Below are positions 54,066-61,895 of a stretch of DNA of 64,000 nt, one piece after another (position 1 is the first letter of the stretch; every line of letters starts with the position of its first letter). Source of the DNA: Georgenia soli (GTDB lineage Bacteria > Actinomycetota > Actinomycetes > Actinomycetales > Actinomycetaceae); assembly GCF_002563695.1 (NCBI RefSeq), contig NZ_PDJI01000001.1, positions 1-64,000 of the forward strand, in the 5' to 3' direction. The notes under the pieces were generated by a model. The model was not told the DNA's origin, ran no database searches, and saw only the letters and a program-made list of their open reading frames with translations. A program made the translations under genes and the position numbers.

Positions 54066-54500
54066 GTGGTCGGTGAGAGCTGGGCGTCGACTCCTGCCGT
54101 GCGCGCCGTCATGCGAGCGAATCGGAGCCGCGATACACGGCCGGAACTTCGTGTCCGTCGCGCGGCGCACGCCCTCGGGCTGCGTTATCGCGTCGCCGCC
54201 CGTCCACTTCCGCAGCAGAGACTGACGGCGGACCTCGTCTTCACCAGGGCACGTGTGGCTGTTTTCGTTGACGGCTGCTTCTGGCACGGATGCCCTGAGC
54301 ACTACCGGCCGGCCACCGCCAACAGCGAGTTCTGGCAACGCAAGATCTCGAGCAACCAGGTCCGGGACGAGCGAGCCAACCATCTGCTGGAGGCTGCGGG
54401 ATGGGTGTCGCTCCGCTTCTGGGAGCACGACGATCCGCAGCAGGCGGCGGTGGTGATCGAGAGGACGGTCAGGAGCCGAAGCATTTCCCGCAAGGGGTGA
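54066..54500 (+). CDS. vsr: Very short patch repair endonuclease (Vsr)
   Basis: 144 residues. ANRSRDTRPELRVRRAAHALGLRYR, then LTADLVFTRARVAVFVDGCFWHGCPEHYR and NSEFWQRKISSNQVRDERANHLLEAAGWVSLRFWEHDD follow the Vsr order, with the Asp in TADLVF and the FVDGCFWHGC zinc/active-site segment. It nicks T:G mismatches made by deamination of 5-methylcytosine at the methylase site. Divergent from the methyltransferase with 67 bp between starts. GTG start; the choice is not certain. Confidence 0.9.
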   Translation: MVGESWASTPAVRAVMRANRSRDTRPELRVRRAAHALGLRYRVAARPLPQQRLTADLVFTRARVAVFVDGCFWHGCPEHYRPATANSEFWQRKISSNQVRDERANHLLEAAGWVSLRFWEHDDPQQAAVVIERTVRSRSISRKG

Positions 54501-54508
54501 CCCCTCGC

Positions 54509-54823
54509 CTACTCCTCGATCCAGGTCCATCCGTCGAGGGCGTACAGCCCGTCACCGGTCTCTGTGACGCCGTACAACCCCCACCGGTCCTCGTTGTCGT
54601 CGCCGTCGCGATAGACCAGACGCTCGGTGTTCGGCTCGACCGTGACGCCGGTGGGGCTCCACGTGCCGTTGGGGTCCATCGCTTGCCACGCGGCGATGAA
54701 CTCCCGAAAAGCGCGAGCCGTGGTGACCGGGACGACGAATCCGTTCCAGCGCTCCGCCCGCACGCTCTCGCACTCCAGCGCCGGCGAGCTGGTCGGGTCT
54801 TCGGTGTCGATGTAGACGGCCAT
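54509..54823 (-). CDS. Small hypothetical protein
   Basis: 104 residues from ATG 54823, preceded by GGGAGGCAG. Sequence MAVYIDTEDPTSSPALECES...RAFREFIAAWQAMDPNGTWSPTGVTVEP...RLVYRDGDDNEDRWGLYGVTETGDGLYALDGWTWIEE is acidic and rich in Trp and Tyr, resembling immunity-type or plasmid-encoded small proteins without a named family. Convergent with vsr, 63 bp before the coiled-coil gene at 54886. Function unknown. Confidence 0.65.
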   Translation of the reverse strand: MAVYIDTEDPTSSPALECESVRAERWNGFVVPVTTARAFREFIAAWQAMDPNGTWSPTGVTVEPNTERLVYRDGDDNEDRWGLYGVTETGDGLYALDGWTWIEE

Positions 54824-54885
54824 TGCTTCACTGCCTCCCTGTCGGGCTTCTGTCGGGGAATGGCGCCGTAGATTTGGCGTCCCGT

Positions 54886-55980
54886 CTAAGCGGACTCGCC
54901 CTCTCCCCCGGTGCGCTGCTTGCCGCTCCTGCGGGCCTGGGTGGCTGTCAGGTCTGCGCGGACCTGGGTGAGTTCGGCCCGCAGCTGGTCGACCTGACGC
55001 TCGTACGTCTCGCGCAGGTCGGTGACCCGCTGCTCGCCGTGCGCGCGTTCGCGCTCGACGTCGCTGCGGGCGGCGTCCCGCTCTGCGGTGACGCCGGCGA
55101 CGGTCCCGCGCAGATCGGTGATCTTCTCCCGGGCCCGCTCGAGGTCGGCGCGGGCGGTGTCGAGCTGGCCGCGCACCTCGGCGGTGGCGGCCTCCGCGCG
55201 CGTGGCACGCTCGGCCTCGCTGTCGGCCCGGCGTTCGGCGGCGCGGGCACGCTCCTCCGCGGTGGCCTGGTTGACCTCCGCGGCCTCGGCGCGGGCAATC
55301 GCCTCGTCCCTCTGCGCCTCGGTGCGCGCGAGCCGCTCGTTCGCCTCGGCGAGACGGGCATTCAGCAGCTCGACCTCCGCCGCCGCCGCGCGCTGAGCCT
55401 CCTGGGCATCGGCGCGGACCTGGGCGAGTTCCTCGGCTGCCCGCTCCCCCGCTTCCACAGCCTCGCTGAACGCGGCGCGAGCGCCGGCCAGCTCCTGGGT
55501 CAGTTCCTCGACCTGGTCGCTCGCCTCGGCGGCCGCCGCATCGGCCTCCTCGCGCTCGGCCTCGGCGCGCCGCTGCGCCTGCTCGGCCCGGGTCGCGCGG
55601 GCGTTGGCGGCCGCGACCTGCTCGGCGGCCTCGCTGTTGACCGCCTCGATCTGGGCCTCGACGGCCTCGGGGTCCCCCGCCGTGCGCAACTGCTCGACAA
55701 GGATGGCGAGCTGCTGGGTGAGGTGCTCGACCATGCCGGTGACCTGTCCGGTGATCTCGCTGGCCCGCTGACGGGCCGCGTCGACCGGGCGGGCCTCGTC
55801 GACCTCGACAGTGTCCGCGCCGCCGGCGAGCCGCCGGCGTGCACGCCAGGCGGCGGCTCGGTTGTGCCCGGGGTCGTCGCAGTACTCGGGCGGGCGGCCC
55901 GTGCTGGCGTCCGCCGGGGCGGCGGGCCGGTGGCAGCCGGGGAACCGGCAGGTTCGCTGTTCCGTCTGGACGTCGCTCAT
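54886..55980 (-). CDS. Coiled-coil protein with N-terminal zinc-binding motif (KfrA-like plasmid protein)
   Basis: 364 residues. The first 40 residues carry CRFPGCHRPA...PEYCDDPGHNRAAAWRARRRL, a short zinc-finger-like pair common in actinobacterial plasmid proteins. From about residue 70 to the end there is an uninterrupted Ala/Glu/Arg-rich coiled coil. KfrA-type proteins of this architecture bind DNA near partition genes and stabilise plasmids. Three GTAAC repeats lie directly upstream and may be its site. Role inferred. Confidence 0.65.
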   Translation of the reverse strand: MSDVQTEQRTCRFPGCHRPAAPADASTGRPPEYCDDPGHNRAAAWRARRRLAGGADTVEVDEARPVDAARQRASEITGQVTGMVEHLTQQLAILVEQLRTAGDPEAVEAQIEAVNSEAAEQVAAANARATRAEQAQRRAEAEREEADAAAAEASDQVEELTQELAGARAAFSEAVEAGERAAEELAQVRADAQEAQRAAAAEVELLNARLAEANERLARTEAQRDEAIARAEAAEVNQATAEERARAAERRADSEAERATRAEAATAEVRGQLDTARADLERAREKITDLRGTVAGVTAERDAARSDVERERAHGEQRVTDLRETYERQVDQLRAELTQVRADLTATQARRSGKQRTGGEGESA

Positions 55981-55996
55981 GACATAACTCTATCAG

Positions 55997-56011
55997 GTAA
56001 CGTAACGTAAC
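55997..56011. repeat. Three tandem GTAAC units
   Basis: (GTAAC)x3, 16 bp before the start of the coiled-coil gene. The same CGTAAC/GTTACG hexamer makes up the inverted repeat in the putative oriT at 40795. It could be the binding site of the coiled-coil protein or of a shared DNA-binding factor. Confidence 0.5.
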
Positions 56012-56444
56012 GGAATACGAAATACATAACGAAAGACAGAAGCCCCGCACCGAGAGGTGGTCACCCGCCATCCATCCGCCGGAGGCAGTTCTTCCCCGCG
56101 GGGGCCAGAGGGGGTTTTGTCGTGTAGGTGCTCGCTCGAGCTCATCGGTCTTGCCGCCGGCCTTCGCCGGCCGCGGAGGCTGTGCCTGCTGCGAGATCGT
56201 CAGTCCCGCGCGGCCGCCCAATGTTCAGGCCGGTATCCCCCCCGGCGACGTCGAGGCTCGCGCGGATCCTGCCGGGGGGTTCCGCAGTCCCGCCCGAGCG
56301 GCCCGCGCCAGCGCCCATACCCGTCGCGCCCCAACCTCGACGAACCGTAACCCTGGTGTTTCCGGTAACCCCCAGTGGAACCTGTGTAACTGGTGACAGA
56401 GCCCCGCGCGCCCGGTCGACGAACAGGAACACTGGTCTTCCCTG

Positions 56445-56498
56445 TCTTGCCGGTCTTGCCGGTCTTGCCGGTCTTGCCGGTCTTGCCGGTCTTGCCGG
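56445..56498. repeat. Tandem array of TCTTGCCGG (6 perfect copies)
   Basis: Six uninterrupted 9-bp units, with degenerate copies on both sides (TCTTCCCTG at 56436, TCGCCCCGG at 56499). About 370 bp before the parA start. Likely iterons bound by the partition or replication protein. Not a CRISPR: units are too short and there are no spacers. Confidence 0.9.
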
Positions 56499-56863
56499 TC
56501 GCCCCGGTGTACCTGGTGACACCGGCTCTACCAGCAACTCCTGCCTTGCAGTGCTTGCCGCGCGGTTTGCCAGTTCTCTCCTGGGGGACGACGGGCTTAC
56601 CGAGCGTAAGACCCCGGTCTGCCTTGGTAACACCCGGCACCCCTTCCCACGCTGGTTGCTGCTGGGTCCGCTGGTTTGCCCTGCAACACCAGCGTTCCTA
56701 CGAAGGGCTGGTAACCCTGGGGTTGCCGGCGTGGCTTGCCCAACCGGGGTTGCAGGCAAGCCCAGCGACACTCCGCAGCAGGTCCGAGGTGGGTGAGGGG
56801 ATCCGTCCTAATGTCGGAGCGCAAGCTCCCACGCACCCCCAGCACGACGAGGACGACACCCGT

Positions 56864-57688
56864 ATGGCACTGACCTTGGCGATCGGAAACCAGAAGGGCG
56901 GAGTCGGCAAGACCGCCCTGGTGACCGGGCTGACCGACGCTCTGCGCAACCGCGGCAAGACCGTGTTGGTCGTCGACGCGGACCCGCAGGCCAACGCCTC
57001 GACGCGACTCGACGTCACCGAGCCGGAGGTGACGCTCAACGACGTGCTGTACCAGGTAAACGCCCCCGAGGACGAGGGCGCGGCGGCTGGCGCGATCGTC
57101 CCGGCCGGGGAAGGGTGGGACAACGTCTTCGTTGTTCCATCCGAGCGCAAGCTCGCCGCCAGGGAGAAGGACGACTCAGTCAACCGAGACATGCGGCTGA
57201 AGATGGCGCTGGCCGGGGTCGCGGACAAGTTCGACTTCGTGATCATCGACTGCCCGCCTTCGCTGGGCTCGCTGACCGCCAACGCGCTCATCGCCGCCGA
57301 CGAGGTGCTGATCGTCACCGAGCCGCGCTCCGACGCCGTTGAGGGAGTAGGGGAGTTCGTAACCACGATGGCGAACGTGCGCGCCTACTTCAACAACTCC
57401 CTGGCGATGGCTGGCATCGTCATCAACCGGTTCCGGCCCAACCGTACGGACCCGCAGTTGTGGCTGGTCTATCTTAGAGAGAACTACCAGGACCTGGTGA
57501 TCGAGCCGCAGGGGCTAATCCCGGACCGCGAAGTCGTCGCCCAAGCGGCCGCGGCGCACGTGCCGGTCAGTTCGTTCGGCTCCCGCGCGCTGGACGTGTG
57601 GCGGCCGCTGAAGCACATCGGTGACGTGATGATCGAACGCGCTGCGGAGCGTGCCGCCCTCACTGGAGGAGTGGTGAGCCGTGGCTAA
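56864..57688 (+). CDS. parA: ParA-family partition ATPase
   Basis: 274 residues from ATG 56864; the longer frame upstream reads through the iterons. Deviant Walker A NQKGGVGKTALV (9-20), then VVDADPQANAS, VIIDCPPSLGSLTANALIAADEVLIVTEPRSDAVEGV and GIVINRFRPNRTDPQ follow the ParA/Soj order. It segregates plasmid copies by an ATP-driven gradient together with a centromere-binding partner, most likely the product of the overlapping next gene. No N-terminal HTH, so it is of the short ParA type. Confidence 0.93.
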   Translation: MALTLAIGNQKGGVGKTALVTGLTDALRNRGKTVLVVDADPQANASTRLDVTEPEVTLNDVLYQVNAPEDEGAAAGAIVPAGEGWDNVFVVPSERKLAAREKDDSVNRDMRLKMALAGVADKFDFVIIDCPPSLGSLTANALIAADEVLIVTEPRSDAVEGVGEFVTTMANVRAYFNNSLAMAGIVINRFRPNRTDPQLWLVYLRENYQDLVIEPQGLIPDREVVAQAAAAHVPVSSFGSRALDVWRPLKHIGDVMIERAAERAALTGGVVSRG

Positions 57689-58475
57689 GAACGCGAAGTT
57701 GCCCAAGGCTCCGAAAGCGAATCTGCTCGCGGAGTTCCGAGGCAGGCCGCTCGCCAAGGCCCCCGACGTCGATCCCGTGCTGATTCAGCCGAGCGCTTCC
57801 CGCCAGCTTGAGGTCGTTCCGTCAGTCGAGTCGAGGGAGTCGGCCGAGACCCTCGCGGAGGCGACGGTCGGGGGAGTAAGAGCAGGAGAGACAAGGGGAT
57901 CCACGACCGAGAGCCGCGTCGCGCAGATCACCACTACCGACCCGGCACAGGCCGAGGGGCAGCCACCCCAGGGCCCCGAGGTTCCGCAGCCCCAGGCGGC
58001 CACGCTGCCAGCGACACAGCCGGCCGCCACTCCTGATCAACCCCAGCCGGCGGTCGCGCAGACCCCTGCTGCCGCGACGACGGCCCAGCCCGTCCAGGAG
58101 GACCAGGGCACTCAAGTGCCTGCTGCACAAACGGTGGTCACCCAGCCGGCGCCGAGCCCAACGACAGAGGCGGCTCCAGTACAGGCAATCGCAGCGCCGC
58201 AGCAGCCGCCGGGGGCTCCGACCGACCAGCCGGCCCGAGCTAAGAACCCGCGCAAGCCGAACATCACCTTCAGCATGGCTGACGCGGATGCGGCCCGGAT
58301 GCGTTCCGCCTACGCCCACCTGCCGTTCGGGGTGCGGCCGCGGTCGTTGTCGGACTTCATCGTGGGGGCGGTGATGGCGCACGTGCGCGAGCTGGAGGCT
58401 CAGTACAACGGCGGGGAGGCGTTCCCGCCGATCGACCCCGGCGTCATCCCGACCGGTCGCCCGGTCGGCGGCTGA
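57681..58475 (+). CDS. Centromere-binding partner of ParA (ribbon-helix-helix-like, long disordered linker)
   Basis: 264 residues; GTG 57681 overlaps the parA stop by 8 bp. Residues 1-30 are basic (AKNAKLPKAPKANLLAEFRG), then about 150 residues of Pro/Gln/Ala/Thr low complexity, then a compact C-terminus PNITFSMADADAARMRSAYAHLPFGVRPRSLSDFIVGAVMAHVRELE with the look of a small DNA-binding domain. The position downstream of parA and the architecture suggest the ParB-equivalent. The tandem 9-bp array upstream of parA is the probable target. Not a canonical ParB nuclease. Confidence 0.7.
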   Translation: MAKNAKLPKAPKANLLAEFRGRPLAKAPDVDPVLIQPSASRQLEVVPSVESRESAETLAEATVGGVRAGETRGSTTESRVAQITTTDPAQAEGQPPQGPEVPQPQAATLPATQPAATPDQPQPAVAQTPAAATTAQPVQEDQGTQVPAAQTVVTQPAPSPTTEAAPVQAIAAPQQPPGAPTDQPARAKNPRKPNITFSMADADAARMRSAYAHLPFGVRPRSLSDFIVGAVMAHVRELEAQYNGGEAFPPIDPGVIPTGRPVGG

Positions 58476-58614
58476 ACTAGGAACGCTACCAACTTAGGAA
58501 ACTCTTGTAACGCAAGCCTTTCCGGAGCGACCTAGCTACTAGTTAGGCTGGTAACTCTGGGCGGTCGAGGGGCGCGCAGATCGAGCGCGATGGCGGCCTT
58601 CAGCTCATGATGCT

Positions 58615-59946
58615 CTATCGGTCGATATCGACGCTCTTGGCGCGGGGAGTCGGGGGCCGCTGCCTCGTTCGAGCGACGTCGTTGAGGCTCTGATGCGCGT
58701 GGGGGAGCGGGGTGTAGGAAGTGGGTGCGTGCGGGACCCGAACCTTGGCTGCATCTGCGACGAGTTTCGCGTGGTCGAGTTGCTTGAGAATACGTGGCTC
58801 TTCGAGTTCTTCGGTCCACATGCCCCAGGGTGTGATGTCTTGGCCCTCTCCGGCGTAGGAGACCGCCCAGCGACGGCCCCAGACCTGCCGGTGCGCCCCG
58901 TGTGCCAGGGCGGAGACTAGGGCCGGCGCTCGGTCGACGATTGCTGCCATGCTGCGTCGGACTTGCTCGCCGAGCTCCGTCCTCGGAGGGACGGTCAACG
59001 CTGCATGGAGGAAGCGGGCCAGTTCTCGGCTTTGCACGAGAGGTAGTTGCGATCCTGGCACGAGTGCTGCAACTTGCGGGTCCTTCACCCGTATCTTCCG
59101 CAGTTGTTCGCCGATGGTTCCTGCGAGGTGAGCTCGTGAGGGGTCAGCCTCGCTCAGCAGGTGCTCGGCGGCGTTCAGAAGACGCGCTTGTGTTAGGGCT
59201 GCAATGCCGATGGCCTCGGGAGAGAGGTCGGCCGCTGCGGTTAGCTGCCGACGCAGTCGGGCTTGGGCTTCGACTGCTGCGGTTGGGTTGTCCACACGCA
59301 CCGGGGTCACCGTCGTCGGTTCTCTGCTGACGGTGTCGAGGTCGGGAAGCGGGCCACTGCGGGCCAGGATGAGGGATTCCTCGGCGGCAAGGGGAAGTGC
59401 GCTGTGTCTGGCCTCGGTCAGTGCGGCGAGGAGGGGCGCATTGTCGAGCTTCCGTGCCGCGTCGATGAGGTGGCCGTCCAGAACGTAGAGGGTTCGGCCG
59501 ATGGCAGCGGCGTCGGCGACGACGGTCCAGCGGTGCTCGCCAGTCAGGTGCTTGTCGTACGCGGTGAAGTCGTGCGCGGCAAGTTCCGCGTACTTGGCGA
59601 TCCGGTACCACGAGGCTGCCGCCGGGTCCTGGGGTGGGGATTTCATGCGTTCGACGAGCGAGATCCGGTACGCCGGGGCGGGGTATCCGGCCAGAGTGCG
59701 TTGGAGGTAGAAGACGGGATCCTGGCCGATGTTGAGGACTGACTCTGCGCGTGACTTCCATCCCTCCCCGGGGTCGGGGTTGCGCCGGGTGACGGTGGCG
59801 GTCACGTGCCGGATCGTCCCCAACGCAAGCCGCCGCCCGAGCAGGGCTACATCGAGGCCGTCGGAGTCGAGTCGGCGGGAACCGTTGGTGATGAACAGCG
59901 TCGCGAGCTCTTGGGCGAGGGAGGCGCTGTGCTGCCGGTACGTCAT
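58615..59946 (-). CDS. Hypothetical plasmid protein
   Basis: 443 residues, no membrane helix or signal peptide; mainly alpha-helical with an Arg-rich tail. No conserved motif I recognise. Its ATG 59946 overlaps the stop of the gene at 59943 by 4 bp, so the two are one unit. Segments such as WYRIAKYAELAAHDFTAYDKHLTGEHRWTVVADAAAIGRTLYVLDGHLIDAAR look well folded, and the long plus-strand frames across it are shadows. Located in the backbone between partition and replication genes; function unknown. Confidence 0.7.
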   Translation of the reverse strand: MTYRQHSASLAQELATLFITNGSRRLDSDGLDVALLGRRLALGTIRHVTATVTRRNPDPGEGWKSRAESVLNIGQDPVFYLQRTLAGYPAPAYRISLVERMKSPPQDPAAASWYRIAKYAELAAHDFTAYDKHLTGEHRWTVVADAAAIGRTLYVLDGHLIDAARKLDNAPLLAALTEARHSALPLAAEESLILARSGPLPDLDTVSREPTTVTPVRVDNPTAAVEAQARLRRQLTAAADLSPEAIGIAALTQARLLNAAEHLLSEADPSRAHLAGTIGEQLRKIRVKDPQVAALVPGSQLPLVQSRELARFLHAALTVPPRTELGEQVRRSMAAIVDRAPALVSALAHGAHRQVWGRRWAVSYAGEGQDITPWGMWTEELEEPRILKQLDHAKLVADAAKVRVPHAPTSYTPLPHAHQSLNDVARTRQRPPTPRAKSVDIDR

Positions 59947-60263
59947 CGGATGTATGGGGTGTCGAAGGCGGCAGCGGCCTGGGTGATTCGAGCGATTTCG
60001 GCTACGTCACTCGCGGCGGCGGCGGCCGCCAGGAGAAGTTCGCGCACGTCCTCCACGTCAGGCATTTGGTCCTCAGAAACCACGTGCGCCGGGGGATAGG
60101 GCGGATGGACCAAGTTGAGTTCGAACAGCGCTTCGGCGGCCTGTGCCCCGACAGTGTCAGTTCGCCTGTTCAGCGCAAGAAGTGCGGCGCGCGCGCGAGC
60201 CATGGCTTCGGTCTCGGGACTGGTCTCGATGCTCACCATGCCCGAGATCATTTCGGCACCCAC
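59943..60263 (-). CDS. Small hypothetical protein, coupled to 58615
   Basis: 106 residues, helical, no known domain (ARARAALLALNRRTDTVGAQAAEALFELNLVHPPYPPAHVVSEDQMPDVEDVRELLLAAAAAASDVAEIARITQAAAAFDTPYIR). Overlaps the next gene by 4 bp. ATG 60263 or 60251 are both possible starts. Probably works with its neighbour in plasmid maintenance; inference from position only. Confidence 0.6.
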   Translation of the reverse strand: MGAEMISGMVSIETSPETEAMARARAALLALNRRTDTVGAQAAEALFELNLVHPPYPPAHVVSEDQMPDVEDVRELLLAAAAAASDVAEIARITQAAAAFDTPYIR

Positions 60264-60329
60264 TGACGTCGGACAAGGGCGGTGGGGATAACTCCCCGTC
60301 AGCGGCCGGCGTGCACAGGGACGTGGCTG

Positions 60330-60653
60330 TCAGCGGCGCACGACCTCGCCGATGTCGATCCAGACGCCGCGGAAGCGTGAGCGGGCGCCGTCGACAGTGA
60401 CCAGGGCGAGGCTGTGGGTCCATGCGGTGGCGACTGTGTCGACGAGCTCGATGCCGTCGTTCTCCCACTCGAGGCGCGCGCGCACGGGGATGGGTGCGCG
60501 GGCCTGGGTGAAGCGCTCGGGGACGTCGTGGGCGTTGAGGATGCGTTGGACGCCCTCGTACCAGGCGGGTTCGCGGCGGCCGTTCCAGTCGAGGTTGACG
60601 GTGGGGACGGTGGCGGGGGTGGGGTCGGGGTCGTCGGCGGGCCGGGTCTGCAT
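60330..60653 (-). CDS. Small hypothetical plasmid protein
   Basis: 107 residues from ATG 60653; the longer frame is low-complexity. VNLDWNGRREPAWYEGVQRILNAHDVPERFTQARAPIPVRARLEWENDGIELVDTVATAWTHSLALVTVDGARSRFRGVWIDIGEVVRR looks like an alpha/beta fold with a beta-rich end (DGIELVDTVATAWT...VWIDIGEVVRR). Similar short proteins are seen on actinomycete plasmids. Function unknown. Confidence 0.6.
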   Translation of the reverse strand: MQTRPADDPDPTPATVPTVNLDWNGRREPAWYEGVQRILNAHDVPERFTQARAPIPVRARLEWENDGIELVDTVATAWTHSLALVTVDGARSRFRGVWIDIGEVVRR

Positions 60654-61011
60654 GCACGTATTGTCGAACAGTTGTTCGGGTGCTGGGTGGAGTGTGCGGG
60701 GCGGCGGTGGTCCGGGGCTCGGTCTACTACTCCCCGCAAGGTGCGCCCGCTGCGCGGCCGCGCCGTTGTCTCTTTGTTTCTTTCCGTTCCTGGCGTCCGA
60801 TTGTGAGCCGCGGTCGCCGCCGGTCAAGGCGGGCGCTTCGCGCCGGCGGGCCTGCGGAAGATTCTGTGACGCGCTCCTTCGTCGCTTGTTCCGCCCCAGA
60901 TTCTTCCCTTGTCCCACCGGTTCCCCGCCTTGACCTCTGGCGCCCCGTCGCGGCTCAAACCGAACTGCTGCCAGGAACGGCAAGAAAAACGTCTCTGCAG
61001 GGGAGTGGGTC
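60654..61011. other. Intergenic region, nothing recognised
   Basis: About 360 bp between divergent small genes. The GGGGAG before ATG 61012 is the only signal found; promoters for both sides probably lie here. Confidence 0.4.
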
Positions 61012-61245
61012 ATGGGAGCACAGGTGGTCGTGTACGGCCTGGGTGGGTGTCAGGCGTGCCGGCTGACGGAGCGGGCGCTGAAGCGGGCGGGCGTGGCGTA
61101 CGAGGTGGTGGACCTGGAGGCGAACGCGGCGGCGAGGGAGCTGCTGCTGGCGCTGGAGTTCACCGGTGCCCCGGTGGTCACGACGGGGCGGGAGTGGTGG
61201 TCGGGGTTCCGGCCCGACCGGATCAGGGCGGTCACGAGAGCTTGA
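61012..61245 (+). CDS. Glutaredoxin-like NrdH-type protein
   Basis: 77 residues. VVVYGLGGCQACRLTERALKRAGVAYEVVDLE has the CxxC redox site (CQAC, residues 13-16), and GAPVV carries the cis-proline. GGGGAG precedes ATG 61012. The size is that of NrdH/mycoredoxin-type thiol reductants, which reduce ribonucleotide reductase or mixed disulfides. Plasmid-borne copies are common in actinomycetes; the partner is unknown. Confidence 0.85.
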   Translation: MGAQVVVYGLGGCQACRLTERALKRAGVAYEVVDLEANAAARELLLALEFTGAPVVTTGREWWSGFRPDRIRAVTRA

Positions 61246-61251
61246 TCGGGG

Positions 61252-61337
61252 CGTCGAGAGGCCGAGGCCGTTCGGCGCAGTGGGGGCTTGGCGGCACCCT
61301 CGACTCACGTGCTGCGCCCGGTCTTGGCCTCTCGACG
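61252..61337. repeat. Long-spaced inverted repeat CGTCGAGAGGCC / GGCCTCTCGACG
   Basis: Perfect 12-bp arms at 61252-61263 and 61326-61337, separated by 62 bp, starting a few bases after the glutaredoxin-like stop. Too long a loop for a normal terminator; possibly a protein-binding or recombination site. Confidence 0.5.
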
Positions 61338-61404
61338 AGTACACGACGAGCCCCTCGCTCCCCTCGCTCGCGGACCGGCGGGGGCTTTGTCCGCGACCTG
61401 CGAC

Positions 61405-61863
61405 TCACTCCATGTCGTGGCGCGCGTAAGCGAGCAGCTGCCCGGCGATGAGGGCCGCAGCGGCCGCAGGAGAGAACGCGGAGAGCGTGCCGAGCGCCGC
61501 AGTCGCCCCTCTCGCGTCGAGGAGCTCGACGCGTAGGTCGTCCGGGGAACCGCCGAGCGCCAGGAGGGCGCGGTGATGGGCCGGCCCGCGGTGCAGGATG
61601 GCTCCGCCGCCGGTGAGGTGTACCTCCAGCTCCAGACCGTGACCGGCTGCCTCGTGCATCACCAGTTCCGCCGTCTCCAGGACGAGCTGCGGTGGCACCT
61701 CAGCGTCCAGGCGGGCGGTCAGCTCGAAGAAGCCGTCGTCGGAGGCCATGGCCTCAAGCATGCCGGGCGAGCCGACCACCGCGGGGCCGTCTTCCACAAG
61801 TCGGCGAGCGGCTGGACGCGCCCTTCGCCGTCCCATCCGAACCCCTGCGTACGCCCCGTTCAT
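61405..61863 (-). CDS. Hypothetical protein
   Basis: 152 residues in the longest frame; the real start may be ATG 61761 or 61749, since the first 38 residues are Arg-rich and unlike the rest. The body (DDGFFELTARLDAEVPPQLVLETAELVMHEAAGHGLELEVHLTGGGAILHRGPAHHRALLALGGSPDDLRVELLDARGATAALGTLSAF) is an alpha/beta pattern without recognised motif. Lies 32 bp downstream of the primase-like gene on the same strand, so probably in its operon. Function unknown. Confidence 0.5.
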   Translation of the reverse strand: MNGAYAGVRMGRRRARPAARRLVEDGPAVVGSPGMLEAMASDDGFFELTARLDAEVPPQLVLETAELVMHEAAGHGLELEVHLTGGGAILHRGPAHHRALLALGGSPDDLRVELLDARGATAALGTLSAFSPAAAAALIAGQLLAYARHDME

Positions 61864-61895
61864 GCGGCGACGCCGCGGTGTTCACCGGGGCCGGT

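Larger units (their letters stand above)
55981..56863. other. Centromere/iteron region before parA
   Basis: About 880 bp without a convincing gene. It contains three tandem GTAAC units (55997-56011), GTAACC-type motifs near 56346, 56370 and 56629, the 9-bp tandem array at 56445-56498, and many scattered TTGCC/GGTAA motifs up to 56770. This is the usual place of a partition site (parS/parC) in front of parA. Confidence 0.5.

Noticed and set aside
56445..56498. CRISPR array
   Set aside because: Units are 9 bp and directly adjacent with no spacers; no cas genes in the window.
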